NCBI GenBank assembly: GCA_035301345.1
Contig: DATGUM010000037.1
Location: 1-64,000, forward strand
Length of the DNA stretch: 64,000 nt
DNA from: CALAMD01 sp035301345
GTDB lineage: Bacteria > Bacillota > Bacilli > Bacillales > Amphibacillaceae
Direction: 5' to 3'
Made by a program: the position numbers and the translations under genes. Shown in pieces: positions 1-8,426 of this stretch. The notes under the pieces were generated by a model. The model was not told where the DNA came from and made no database searches. It worked only from the letters and a program-made list of their open reading frames with translations. Every line of letters starts with the position of its first letter. Positions within the stretch are counted from its first letter, which is position 1.

Positions 1-233
1 TAGAAAACTTTTGGGGCATCATTAAAGAAGAAATGTATCGACTAACCACCTATCGAACATTTGAAGAATTAGAAAAAGATATTAAGCGATATATGAATTT
101 TTATAATACTAAGCGGGTTACACTAGACATGGGATTAAAAAATCCCAGCATAAAGAAAACCATGTATGCATAGCATACATGGCTTCAAATCAAATTTATT
201 TATTTGCCTGTCTACTTGACAGGGGGCAGTTCA
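1..233 (+). mobile_element. Right end of an IS3-family insertion sequence
   Basis: The first 233 bases carry the 3' end of a transposase gene followed by a non-coding tail that ends in a typical IS3-family terminal inverted repeat at 208-233 (read inward from the end it begins TGAACTGCCCCCTGTC). The left part of the element lies outside the window, so completeness cannot be judged. It sits 83 bases past the end of codY and points towards it. In B. subtilis the flagellar genes lie on this side of codY. Confidence 0.85.
3..173 (+). CDS. IS3-family transposase (orfB, integrase core), C-terminal part
   Basis: This is a partial reading frame open from the window edge, 56 codons plus a stop. It encodes ENFWGIIKEEMY, then LEKDIKRYMNFYNTKR, which is the C-terminal end of the DDE integrase core of IS3/IS150-type OrfB; the first E is probably the catalytic glutamate of the DDE triad. 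It is followed at 208-233 by the terminal repeat of the element, which fits. The family assignment is secure from these motifs. Whether the upstream part is intact is unknown. Confidence 0.82.
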   Translation, partial: ENFWGIIKEEMYRLTTYRTFEELEKDIKRYMNFYNTKRVTLDMGLKNPSIKKTMYA

Positions 234-316
234 AGTTAACTTTCACCGAAATTACCTTTTATTCTTGTTTATATGCGATTAAAACAGCCATCTTGAAAGT
301 ACTTTGTTTTAATTAA

Positions 317-1096
317 TTATCTTGAACGAATGCTATCAAGTTCTTTTAAGAAGTTATTATTTAAAACTTTAATGTATGTTCCTTTCATACCGAGTGATCT
401 TGATTCAATCACACCAGCACTTTCTAATTTTCTTAGCGCATTAACGATAACCGAACGCGTAATACCCACTCGATCTGCTATTTTACTAGCGACGAGCAAA
501 CCTTCTTTACCGTCAAGTTCTTCAAAAATATGATCAATCGCTTCTAACTCACTGTATGACAATGAATTAATTGCCATCTGAACAACCGCTTTACTACGAG
601 CCTCTTTTTCAATTTCCTCTGCTTTTCCTTGTAGGATTTCCATACCAACTACTGTTGCTCCATACTCTGCTAATAAAAGGTCATCAGCTTCGAATTGATT
701 GGAGAGTCTGCCGAGAATGAGTGTTCCAAGTCTCTCTCCTCCACCAATAATTGGGACAATTGTCGTATAGCTATTTTTAAAAATATCTCTATTTTCTTCT
801 GGAAATACTGTATGCTCACTATCAATATCTAGGTTTGGTGTCGTTTCATGAATGTTAAATAATGTTTTCGTATATTCTTCTGGAAAACGTTTTTCTTCTA
901 GCATCTCTTTCATTCGTTCATTTTCAATTTCTTGATTAATAGCTACACCTAATAATTTTCCTCTTCTACTTAAGACAAAGACATTACCTTTAATAACTTT
1001 AGATAATGTTTTTGACATATCATTAAAATTCACTGCTTTTCCTGCTGTTTTTTGTAGCATAGCATTAATTTGTCTTGCTCTGTTTAATAGTTCCAT
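317..1096 (-). CDS. codY: GTP- and branched-chain-amino-acid-sensing transcriptional repressor CodY
   Basis: The protein has 259 aa, the usual CodY length. An N-terminal GAF-like sensor domain (about 1-155) begins MELLNRARQINAMLQ, and a C-terminal winged helix carries the family-diagnostic helix ASKIADRVGITRSVIVNALR (about 203-222). CodY represses stationary-phase, nutrient-uptake and amino-acid genes when GTP and Ile/Leu/Val are plentiful. An ATG at 1111 is possible, but GGAGGA lies seven bases before the ATG at 1096, and that start gives the family length. The gene follows clpY in the same direction, as in B. subtilis. Downstream there is an IS end instead of the flagellar genes. Confidence 0.97.
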   Translation of the reverse strand: MELLNRARQINAMLQKTAGKAVNFNDMSKTLSKVIKGNVFVLSRRGKLLGVAINQEIENERMKEMLEEKRFPEEYTKTLFNIHETTPNLDIDSEHTVFPEENRDIFKNSYTTIVPIIGGGERLGTLILGRLSNQFEADDLLLAEYGATVVGMEILQGKAEEIEKEARSKAVVQMAINSLSYSELEAIDHIFEELDGKEGLLVASKIADRVGITRSVIVNALRKLESAGVIESRSLGMKGTYIKVLNNNFLKELDSIRSR

Positions 1097-1126
1097 AATA
1101 ATCTCCTCCATTAATTGAGTATATAT

Positions 1127-2524
1127 TTACAATATAAATTGACTTAAATCTCGATTTTTAACGATTGATGCTAGCTTCTCATCAACATAGCCAGCCGTTA
1201 TATCAATCGTTCCCATAGCAATGTCTGGCGCTTCAAAAGATAAATCTTCAAGAAGCTTTTCTAAAATTGTATGCAAGCGTCTTGCACCGATATTATCTGT
1301 CTCTTGATTGACTTCAAAAGCAATTTCTGCCAATCGTTCAACAGAATCGTCTGTAAAATTGACGTGTATCCCTTCTGTCTCTAAAAGAGCTTTATACTGT
1401 TTAAGTAAAGCATTAGAAGGTTCGTTTAGTATTCTAGCAAAGTCTTTTACAGATAACTTCTCTAATTCTACTCGTATTGGGAAACGTCCTTGTAATTCTG
1501 GAATGAGATCTGACGGTTTTGACATATGAAAAGCTCCGGCAGCGATAAATAATATGTGGTCTGTTTTAATCGGTCCATGCTTAGTCATTACTGTCGATCC
1601 TTCGACAATCGGTAAAATATCTCGCTGAACACCTTCTCGAGAAACATCTGCTTGGTGTTCGCTTTTCCCAGCAACTTTGTCGATTTCATCAATAAAAATG
1701 ATTCCTGATTGCTCGACTCTTTCCACTGCTTCTTGAGTCACTTCGTCCATGTCAATTAGCTTTTGTGCTTCTTGCTCTGTTAATATTTTTCTCGCTTCAT
1801 GGACTCGTAACTTTCTTTGTTTCGTTTGCTTCGGCATTAGTTTTCCGAAAGCTTCTTGCATATTCATACCCATCTGTTCCATACCTGAACCTTGTAACAT
1901 ATCGAACATCGACGGTTGCACATCTTCTATCTCAATTGAAACGAGATGGTCTTCAAGCTCACCTAAAGCTAGCTTTTTCTCTGTTTGTTTTCTTTTCGAT
2001 AGAACTTCTTGTTCAACATTTTCCTGTTCAGATTGCTCTTCTTTACTTTCTTGGTTCCCAAACAACATTTCAAATGGATTACTTGTTGGTTCTTCTTTTT
2101 TGAGCTCAGGTACAAGCAACTTAACGAGCTTTTTATTTGCGCGTCGTTCAGCTCTTTCTGAAACTTCAATAATCTTTTCTTCATTTACCATTCGTACGGC
2201 CATTTCGATTAAATCTCTGACCATTGACTCGACATCACGTCCGACATAACCGACTTCAGTAAACTTTGTCGCTTCTACCTTTATAAAAGGAGCTTTTACT
2301 AATTTAGCTAATCGACGAGCAATTTCAGTTTTCCCAACACCTGTAGGTCCAATCATTAAAATATTCTTCGGGACAACTTCTTCTTTAAGCGATTCATCTA
2401 ACTGCATACGTCTAAAACGATTTCTCAAAGCGACAGCTACTGAGCGCTTTGCTTTATTTTGTCCAATAATAAACTTGTCTAGTTCATTGACAATTTGTTT
2501 CGGGGTATAATCCATTGCCATCAT
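1127..2524 (-). CDS. clpY: ATP-dependent protease ATPase subunit ClpY (HslU)
   Basis: This is the 465-aa AAA+ unfoldase that feeds substrates to the ClpQ peptidase. Walker A is GPTGVGKT at residues 59-66, the pore-loop motif GYVG is at 92-95, Walker B lies in GIIFIDEIDKVA, and sensor/arginine-finger sequence GRFPIRVEL follows. The acidic, low-complexity stretch around residues 140-190 is the intermediate (I) domain. An AAGGAGG site precedes the ATG at 2524; a second ATG follows immediately. It lies 14 bases after clpQ, and the xerC-clpQ-clpY-codY operon order is that of B. subtilis. Confidence 0.97.
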   Translation of the reverse strand: MMAMDYTPKQIVNELDKFIIGQNKAKRSVAVALRNRFRRMQLDESLKEEVVPKNILMIGPTGVGKTEIARRLAKLVKAPFIKVEATKFTEVGYVGRDVESMVRDLIEMAVRMVNEEKIIEVSERAERRANKKLVKLLVPELKKEEPTSNPFEMLFGNQESKEEQSEQENVEQEVLSKRKQTEKKLALGELEDHLVSIEIEDVQPSMFDMLQGSGMEQMGMNMQEAFGKLMPKQTKQRKLRVHEARKILTEQEAQKLIDMDEVTQEAVERVEQSGIIFIDEIDKVAGKSEHQADVSREGVQRDILPIVEGSTVMTKHGPIKTDHILFIAAGAFHMSKPSDLIPELQGRFPIRVELEKLSVKDFARILNEPSNALLKQYKALLETEGIHVNFTDDSVERLAEIAFEVNQETDNIGARRLHTILEKLLEDLSFEAPDIAMGTIDITAGYVDEKLASIVKNRDLSQFIL

Positions 2525-2538
2525 TAACTAGAGCCTCC

Positions 2539-3084
2539 TTAATCCTCAAGTACTTCTACAGTTACATGTTTATTTGTAAACACACAAATATCTCCAGCAA
2601 TATCTAAAGCTGCTTGAGCAATTTGTTTTGCACTTAAATCTGGTGAATATGTTGCTAATGCTCTTCCTGCACTTAAGGCAAAATTACCACCAGAACCAAT
2701 AGCTAAAATACCGTCATCTGGCTCGATAACTTCTCCAGTCCCAGAAACGAGCAATATTTTCTCTTTATTCATAACGATAAGCATAGCTTCTAACTTTCTT
2801 AACACTTTATCACTACGCCATTCTTTCGCTAATTCAACCGCAGCCCGAGCAATATTCCCATCAAAGCTTTCAAGTTTGCTTTCAAATTTTTCAAATAGTG
2901 TAAATGCGTCTGCTACTGAACCGGCAAAGCCTGCTAATACTTTTCCACCATATAATTTTCTAACTTTTTTTGCTGTATGCTTCATAATGACGCTATTTCC
3001 CATTGTCACTTGACCGTCACCAGTCATTGCACATTCATCATTATGCTTAATAGCAAATATCGTCGTTGCATGTATTCCATTCAT
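2539..3084 (-). CDS. clpQ: ATP-dependent protease proteolytic subunit ClpQ (HslV)
   Basis: The 181-aa peptidase is of the proteasome-beta (Ntn hydrolase) type. The start MNGIHATTIF gives Thr7 as the likely nucleophile after removal of a six-residue propeptide. KHTAKKVRKL, GKVLAGFAGSVADAFTLFE and the C-terminal GSGG loop match the HslV fold. With ClpY it forms a two-component protease in the cytoplasm. In B. subtilis the homologue is described as having an N-terminal serine; no serine is present before the TT pair here, so this enzyme should work as the usual threonine type. Confidence 0.96.
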   Translation of the reverse strand: MNGIHATTIFAIKHNDECAMTGDGQVTMGNSVIMKHTAKKVRKLYGGKVLAGFAGSVADAFTLFEKFESKLESFDGNIARAAVELAKEWRSDKVLRKLEAMLIVMNKEKILLVSGTGEVIEPDDGILAIGSGGNFALSAGRALATYSPDLSAKQIAQAALDIAGDICVFTNKHVTVEVLED

Positions 3085-3111
3085 TATAATCCACCTCCGC
3101 CAGCTACTTTG

Positions 3112-4026
3112 TTATCTCTTATTCGTTCGCGCTCGTGGATGAGCATTCATATATACATTTTTCAATCGATCTTTGGTCACGTGCGTATACACTTGGGTAG
3201 ATGATAAGTTTTCATGACCTAACAACTCCTGCACAGTCCTTAAATCAGCCCCATTATCTAACATGTGAGTAGCGAATGTATGCCTGAGTTTATGGGGGTG
3301 GATATCTATTGTTAACGATGCTTTTTTAACTAAGTCGTTAAGAATAAATCTGAACCCCCGTTCAGTTAATGGTAATCCTTTGGCATTCAAAAACAAACAC
3401 TTTCGTTCACTTGAATGTGAAAGTAACTTCTCCCTTCCATCATTCATATAACGCTCAAGTGCTTCATTAGCATGCGTACCAAACAAAACATATCTTTCTT
3501 TTCTCCCTTTACCTCGAACTAAAATTGACTGGATAGAAAAGTCGATATCTTCAATATTTATATCTTGACATTCACTAACCCGCATACCTGTTGCATAAAG
3601 CAATTCAATAATCGCTTGATTTCTTTGACCGAGAGGCGTCGTTATATCCGACACTTTAAATAATTGTTCCATCTCTTCTTCATAAAAAAAATTAGGTAAC
3701 AATTCTTCACTTTTCGGTAATGATATGTGAATAAACGGATTTTGCACGTCTTCATATTCTCTCTCAAGAAACTTATAAAAGCTACGTAAGCTAGATAACT
3801 TCCTTGATATTGTCCCTTTACTCAGTTGACGACTGTACAGTTCTGTTAAAAATAAGCGTACTAGTCTGAAATCAATATTAAAAAGAGATTGTATGTTTTC
3901 ACGTTTTAAAAATAAATAAAATTCATCTAAATCTTTCATGTAATACTCAATTGTATAAGCTGATGCATTACGTTCAACTTGCAAATATTCAGTGAATTGC
4001 ATGCGATTCTTTTCATATGTATCCAT
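3112..4026 (-). CDS. xerC: Tyrosine recombinase XerC (CodV)
   Basis: The 304-aa protein is a tyrosine recombinase that resolves chromosome dimers at dif together with a XerD partner. An N-terminal SAM-like core-binding domain (about 1-90) is followed by the catalytic domain with Arg149 (ATGMRVSE), Lys173 (RGKGRKER), His245 and Arg248 (HPHKLRHTF), His271 (LGHENL) and Tyr280 (VYTHV). A longer frame opens at 4062, but GAGGTG lies five bases before the ATG at 4026 and that start aligns with the family. trmFO, which usually sits between topA and this gene, is absent. Confidence 0.95.
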   Translation of the reverse strand: MDTYEKNRMQFTEYLQVERNASAYTIEYYMKDLDEFYLFLKRENIQSLFNIDFRLVRLFLTELYSRQLSKGTISRKLSSLRSFYKFLEREYEDVQNPFIHISLPKSEELLPNFFYEEEMEQLFKVSDITTPLGQRNQAIIELLYATGMRVSECQDINIEDIDFSIQSILVRGKGRKERYVLFGTHANEALERYMNDGREKLLSHSSERKCLFLNAKGLPLTERGFRFILNDLVKKASLTIDIHPHKLRHTFATHMLDNGADLRTVQELLGHENLSSTQVYTHVTKDRLKNVYMNAHPRARTNKR

Positions 4027-4052
4027 ATTACACCTCACTAAATGATGTAAAA

Positions 4053-4081
4053 AGCATATCATGGTAAAGTGACGAATGCAA
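4053..4081 (-). promoter_or_regulatory. Putative promoter of the xerC-clpQ-clpY-codY operon
   Basis: On the minus strand TTGCAT (4076-4081) and TATGCT (4053-4058) are 17 bases apart, about 25-30 bases before the xerC start. This is a reasonable sigma-A promoter by sequence only. The preceding 4082-4272 is AT-rich with no gene in either strand. Confidence 0.5.
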
Positions 4082-4272
4082 CGAATTTACAGAATTGTAA
4101 TAAAATTCAGAATTAAATACACATTTGTTTATGGACCGGCAATTAACGATTCAATATAATTGCCTCAATCATTCCAATAAATAATTATATATTTTCACTT
4201 TATATTAGTCAACAAAAACAATCTTCATACAACTATTTATTCCCACACACCATTATATTAAACAAATGATTC

Positions 4273-4308
4273 AAAAAAAGTGCTAGTTTTTACGAAACTA
4301 GCACTTTT
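4273..4308 (-). terminator. Rho-independent terminator after topA
   Basis: An inverted repeat with arms AGTGCTAGTTT/AAACTAGCACT is followed on the minus strand by a run of T. It lies just past the topA stop and separates topA from xerC. Confidence 0.85.
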
Positions 4309-4318
4309 AATAAAATGT

Positions 4319-6391
4319 TTAATTTTCTTCTTCCTTTGAATAGTCACAAGACGTACAAGATGTCGTCGTCTTTTTCTTCGTTTTCTTCTCTGTTAACAGA
4401 GAACCACATTCTGGACACGGTGTTTTAATTGGCTTCTCCCAAGAAACAAAATCACAATTCGGATAAGCGTCACAGCCGTAAAATATACGACGTTTCTTTG
4501 ATCGTCTTTCTACGACGTTACCATCTTTACATTTCGGACACTTGACGCCAACTTTTTTCAAGATTGGTTTCGTATTACGACATTCCGGGAAATTTGAACA
4601 AGCTAAAAACTTTCCATATCTTCCCATTTTATAAACCATCTCATGTCCACACTTCTCGCAATCAATACCTGCTGGTTCATCTTTAATTTCTAATTCTTCT
4701 ATTTCATCTTCAGCTTTTTCTAAACGTTTGCTAAAGTCTTTGTAAAACTCATCAATAATTTTAATCCATTCGGACTTACCTTCTTCAACCGCATCTAAAT
4801 CACTTTCCATTTTAACGGTAAAATCAACATCAATAATTTCCGGGAAATATTCCTGAAGCATATCAATGACAATTTCACCAATCTCTGTCGGATGAAACCG
4901 TCGACTTTCCATCGTGACATATCCACGACGCTGAATTGTATCTAGCGTTGGTGCATATGTGGATGGTCTACCGATTCCTTTTTTCTCCATCGTATCAACT
5001 AATCGTGCTTCTGTATAACGTGGTGGTGGTTGTGTAAAGTGCTGATTCGGCTTGATATCTTTTGCTTTAACAAGCATACCTTCTTCTAGTTCTGGTAAGT
5101 ATTTCTCTTTTTCCTTCTTTTCATCTGTTCCTTCTACATAAACTTTCATAAAGCCTGGAAACTTCACTTTAGAACCTGTCGCACGGAATTGAACATTATT
5201 ATTATCTAGATGAACCGTCATTGTATCCATTACAGCTGGCGCCATTTGGCTCGCTAAAAAACGATTATATATAAGTTTATATAACTTATATTGATCTGAG
5301 GACAATGATTTTTTAAGGTTATCTGGTGTGAGAGTAACTGATGTCGGACGAACAGCTTCGTGTGCATCTTGTGCGCCTGAACCTTTTTTCGCTTTTTTCG
5401 TCGTTAAATACTCTTTACCATAATTTTCCGTTATGAATTCCTTCGCTTCATTAATAGCTGTATCAGATACTCTCGTTGAATCTGTACGCATATAAGTAAT
5501 CAGCCCAGTAATTCCTCCGGCTTTTTTCCCTAAATCAATTCCTTCATACAATTGTTGTGCAACCATCATCGTTTTCTTCGCACGGAAGTTTAACTGTCTT
5601 GCTGCATCTTGCTGTAGTGATGATGTTGTGAATGGTAGCGAAGGATTTCGACGTCTTTCTCGTTTATTCACTTTATTTATCGAGAAGTCTTTACCTTTCA
5701 TCTGACCGAGCACTTCATTTACTTCAGTTTCATTTTTTAATTCTAATTTTTTACCGTCTACCCCATAAAATTTCCCAGTAAACGATTCTTTGTCTTTTAA
5801 AAATTCGGATTCAATCGACCAGTATTCTTCTGGTACAAATTTCTTAATTTCATTTTCACGGTCAATAATTAGTTTAACGGCTACTGACTGTACTCTACCG
5901 GCACTTAGTCCTCTACGAACTTTCTTCCATAGCAATGGACTAATATTATATCCAACAAGACGGTCTAAAATTCTTCTCGCCTGTTGAGCATCGACTAAAT
6001 CTTTATCAATAGAACGTGGATGTTTAAATGATTCTTTAATTGCCTCTTTCGTAATTTCATTAAATACGACGCGACAATCAGAATCTTCATCTACTTTTAA
6101 AGCATAAGCTAAATGCCACGCTATAGCTTCCCCTTCTCTATCAGGGTCTGCCGCAAGATAAATCTTTTTAGCTTTTTTTGCTGCTTTTCTTAATTCTTTT
6201 AATACATCGCCTTTTCCTCTAATTGTAATATACTTAGGTTCAAATTCATTGTCTACATCTACACCCATCTGACTTCTAGGTAGGTCTCTTACGTGTCCCA
6301 TAGACGCTTTTACTGTATATTTCTTTCCTAAGTATCTTTCAATCGTTTTAGCTTTTGCTGGTGATTCTACAATTACGAGATAATCTGACAT
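4319..6391 (-). CDS. topA: DNA topoisomerase I (type IA)
   Basis: The 690-aa enzyme relaxes negative supercoils. The Toprim domain carries SPAKA (10-14) and DPDREGEA (82-89). The catalytic tyrosine is Tyr300 in ITYMRTDSTR. The C-terminus has three four-cysteine zinc ribbons (starting CEKCGHEM, CPKCKDGN and CPECGSLL, the last closed by CTSC). Length and architecture match B. subtilis TopA. An AGGAGG site precedes the ATG. dprA lies upstream in the same direction, but a good promoter in between suggests topA can be transcribed alone. Confidence 0.97.
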   Translation of the reverse strand: MSDYLVIVESPAKAKTIERYLGKKYTVKASMGHVRDLPRSQMGVDVDNEFEPKYITIRGKGDVLKELRKAAKKAKKIYLAADPDREGEAIAWHLAYALKVDEDSDCRVVFNEITKEAIKESFKHPRSIDKDLVDAQQARRILDRLVGYNISPLLWKKVRRGLSAGRVQSVAVKLIIDRENEIKKFVPEEYWSIESEFLKDKESFTGKFYGVDGKKLELKNETEVNEVLGQMKGKDFSINKVNKRERRRNPSLPFTTSSLQQDAARQLNFRAKKTMMVAQQLYEGIDLGKKAGGITGLITYMRTDSTRVSDTAINEAKEFITENYGKEYLTTKKAKKGSGAQDAHEAVRPTSVTLTPDNLKKSLSSDQYKLYKLIYNRFLASQMAPAVMDTMTVHLDNNNVQFRATGSKVKFPGFMKVYVEGTDEKKEKEKYLPELEEGMLVKAKDIKPNQHFTQPPPRYTEARLVDTMEKKGIGRPSTYAPTLDTIQRRGYVTMESRRFHPTEIGEIVIDMLQEYFPEIIDVDFTVKMESDLDAVEEGKSEWIKIIDEFYKDFSKRLEKAEDEIEELEIKDEPAGIDCEKCGHEMVYKMGRYGKFLACSNFPECRNTKPILKKVGVKCPKCKDGNVVERRSKKRRIFYGCDAYPNCDFVSWEKPIKTPCPECGSLLTEKKTKKKTTTSCTSCDYSKEEEN

Positions 6392-6444
6392 TTACCTGCC
6401 TCCTCAATGAGGTTACAAACTTTATATAATAGAAATTGCTATTA

Positions 6445-6473
6445 ATGTTAGTTATATTATGTGTGTTTGTCAA
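6445..6473 (-). promoter_or_regulatory. Putative topA promoter
   Basis: On the minus strand TTGACA (6468-6473) and TAACAT (6445-6450) are separated by exactly 17 bases, about 55 bases before the topA start. This is a strong sigma-A match. Confidence 0.65.
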
Positions 6474-6511
6474 ATATACGTTAAGTTTCCATTCAACAAA
6501 TCGAAGGATTA

Positions 6512-7411
6512 TTACGCGAAATGATTGGATGTTTCGCTTAAATAATTCCATTCTTCAGCAATATCATCTGCTTTAAAAACAAGCTTCCCACCATCTTGAA
6601 TGATTTTATTACAACCATGCGTCTCTTTTAATAATGGGCAGCCAGGAACTGCGAACACATCACGCCCTTGATCTAATGCTTGATCAACAGTAATCATCGT
6701 ACCACTACGTTCTTTTGCTTCAATAACTAATGTTCCGAAGCTAAGACCACTAATAATTCGATTTCGTTCAGGGAATTGATACTTTCTTGGTGGTGTATTT
6801 GGAGGGTATTCACTGATTAATAAACCTTTAGATGAAAGGTGATTAAATAAAGAACGGTTTTCTCGAGGATAAATATGGTTAAAACCACTGCCTAATACAG
6901 CAATCGTATGTCCATCTAGTGCTAGTGATAATTCATGGGCAAAGCTATCAATCCCCCTTGCCATTCCACTAACAATTGTAAAATTACTTTTGATTAAAGG
7001 GCTTAAAATATAAGCCATTTTCTCTCGTGCATGATCTGTTGGTGTTCTAGAGCCGACAACTGACAATGACGGTTGATTGTTAAGCAAAGATGCATTTCCA
7101 TGTAAATACAGTACGAGTGGTGGGTCTTTCACTTGTTTCAGTAATGAAGGATAACCGTCGTCAACAATCGTCATTATTTGATAACAATCTGAGTCACGCT
7201 TTATTTCGTTGATAAGCTCTTTATTTTTAAAATCCATTTGAAAGAGTTGATATGATTTCTTTTTGGGGAATAACTGTTGGTTAATAGATGTTGAAGGTTG
7301 TTTATAAAAGCAATCGAGCGTTGAATCAAAATGAATGGCACGACGTAACGTTCGTCTTGACATCCCACGACACCGTGATAAGTGAATAAGCCGCGAACGA
7401 AGCTCTTTCAT
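6512..7411 (-). CDS. dprA: DNA-processing protein DprA (Smf)
   Basis: The 299-aa protein loads RecA on incoming single-stranded DNA during natural transformation. An N-terminal helical region (about 1-70) is followed by the DprA Rossmann fold: SVVGSRTPTDHA, GMARGIDSFAHE, AVLGSGFNHIYPREN, SEYPPNTPP and RNRIISGLS are all present and in family order. AAGGAG lies seven bases before the ATG. The place between sucD and topA is conserved in Bacillales. DprA is often kept in bacteria not known to be transformable, so its presence alone does not show competence. Confidence 0.95.
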   Translation of the reverse strand: MKELRSRLIHLSRCRGMSRRTLRRAIHFDSTLDCFYKQPSTSINQQLFPKKKSYQLFQMDFKNKELINEIKRDSDCYQIMTIVDDGYPSLLKQVKDPPLVLYLHGNASLLNNQPSLSVVGSRTPTDHAREKMAYILSPLIKSNFTIVSGMARGIDSFAHELSLALDGHTIAVLGSGFNHIYPRENRSLFNHLSSKGLLISEYPPNTPPRKYQFPERNRIISGLSFGTLVIEAKERSGTMITVDQALDQGRDVFAVPGCPLLKETHGCNKIIQDGGKLVFKADDIAEEWNYLSETSNHFA

Positions 7412-7437
7412 TAACTCACTCCTTGTATATTATATTT

Positions 7438-7474
7438 AAAAGAAACGGGCAGCTATGAGTATGCCCGTTTCTTT
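7438..7474 (-). terminator. Rho-independent terminator after sucD
   Basis: Arms AAGAAACGGGC (7440-7450) and GCCCGTTTCTT (7463-7473) form a strong hairpin between sucD and dprA. Confidence 0.75.
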
Positions 7475-7482
7475 ACTTCAAA

Positions 7483-8385
7483 TTATTTTGTATAACATTT
7501 TTCTGCAAGACCATTCTTTTCTAAAACGTTAATCATTGTTTCACCAATAACGTCAGGTGTTTTTGCGATTGTTACGCCACACTTTTCAAGAACACTAATT
7601 TTTTCTGATGCTGTTCCTTTTCCACCAGATATAATTGCTCCTGCGTGACCCATTCGCTTCCCAGGTGGTGCTGTTTGTCCACCAATAAATCCTACGACTG
7701 GCTTCGTCATATGTTCTTTTATCCAGTGAGCTGCTTCTTCTTCAGCTGTTCCGCCAATCTCTCCAATCATAACGACTGCATGTGTGTTTGGGTCATTGTT
7801 ATATGTTTCTAAAACATCGATAAAGCTCGTTCCATTAATTGGATCACCACCAATACCAATTGCGCTTGATTGGCCGTAACCTTTTTCCGTCAATTGATGT
7901 ACCGCTTCATACGTTAAAGTTCCTGAGCGAGATACAACACCAATATGACCTTTTGTATGTATATAGCCGGGCATAATACCAATTTTACACGCATCAGGTG
8001 TTATAATACCAGGACAGTTTGGCCCAACGAGTTGCGTCTCTTTATCACGCATAAATTGTTTAACTTTTACCATATCTAATACGGGTATATGCTCTGTTAT
8101 ACAGACGACTAAATCTAACTTTGCATCGACCGCTTCAATAATCGCATCTGCTGCAAATGGCGCAGGTACATAAATAACAGAAACATTAGCTCCCGTTTCA
8201 TTCACTGCATCTTCTACCGTATTAAATACTGGAACATCATGGACTGTTTCCCCTGCTTTACCAGGCGTTACACCTGCAACAATCTTTGTCCCGTAATCTA
8301 ACATTTGTTCCGTATGAAAAGCAGCTGTAGCTCCTGTAATGCCTTGTACAAGCACTTTCGTTTGTTCATTAACGAGTAAACTCAT
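7483..8385 (-). CDS. sucD: Succinyl-CoA synthetase alpha subunit
   Basis: The 300-aa subunit binds CoA and carries the phosphohistidine of succinate-CoA ligase, which makes ATP or GTP in the TCA cycle. The CoA-binding Rossmann part begins VLVQGITGATAAFHTEQM, and the phosphohistidine loop GHAGAIISGGKGTA is near residue 248. GPNCPGIITP is also typical. It is paired with sucC 41 bases upstream in the same transcript and is followed by a terminator. Its presence argues for a working oxidative TCA branch. Confidence 0.97.
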   Translation of the reverse strand: MSLLVNEQTKVLVQGITGATAAFHTEQMLDYGTKIVAGVTPGKAGETVHDVPVFNTVEDAVNETGANVSVIYVPAPFAADAIIEAVDAKLDLVVCITEHIPVLDMVKVKQFMRDKETQLVGPNCPGIITPDACKIGIMPGYIHTKGHIGVVSRSGTLTYEAVHQLTEKGYGQSSAIGIGGDPINGTSFIDVLETYNNDPNTHAVVMIGEIGGTAEEEAAHWIKEHMTKPVVGFIGGQTAPPGKRMGHAGAIISGGKGTASEKISVLEKCGVTIAKTPDVIGETMINVLEKNGLAEKCYTK

Positions 8386-8426
8386 GTGAAACGCTCCCTT
8401 TCAAAAAGTATTGTGCCGTTAAACGT

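Noticed and set aside
1749..2249. 166-codon plus-strand frame opposite clpY
   Set aside because: It is the antisense shadow of a well-conserved gene, is Ser/Cys-rich without domains, and has no ribosome site.
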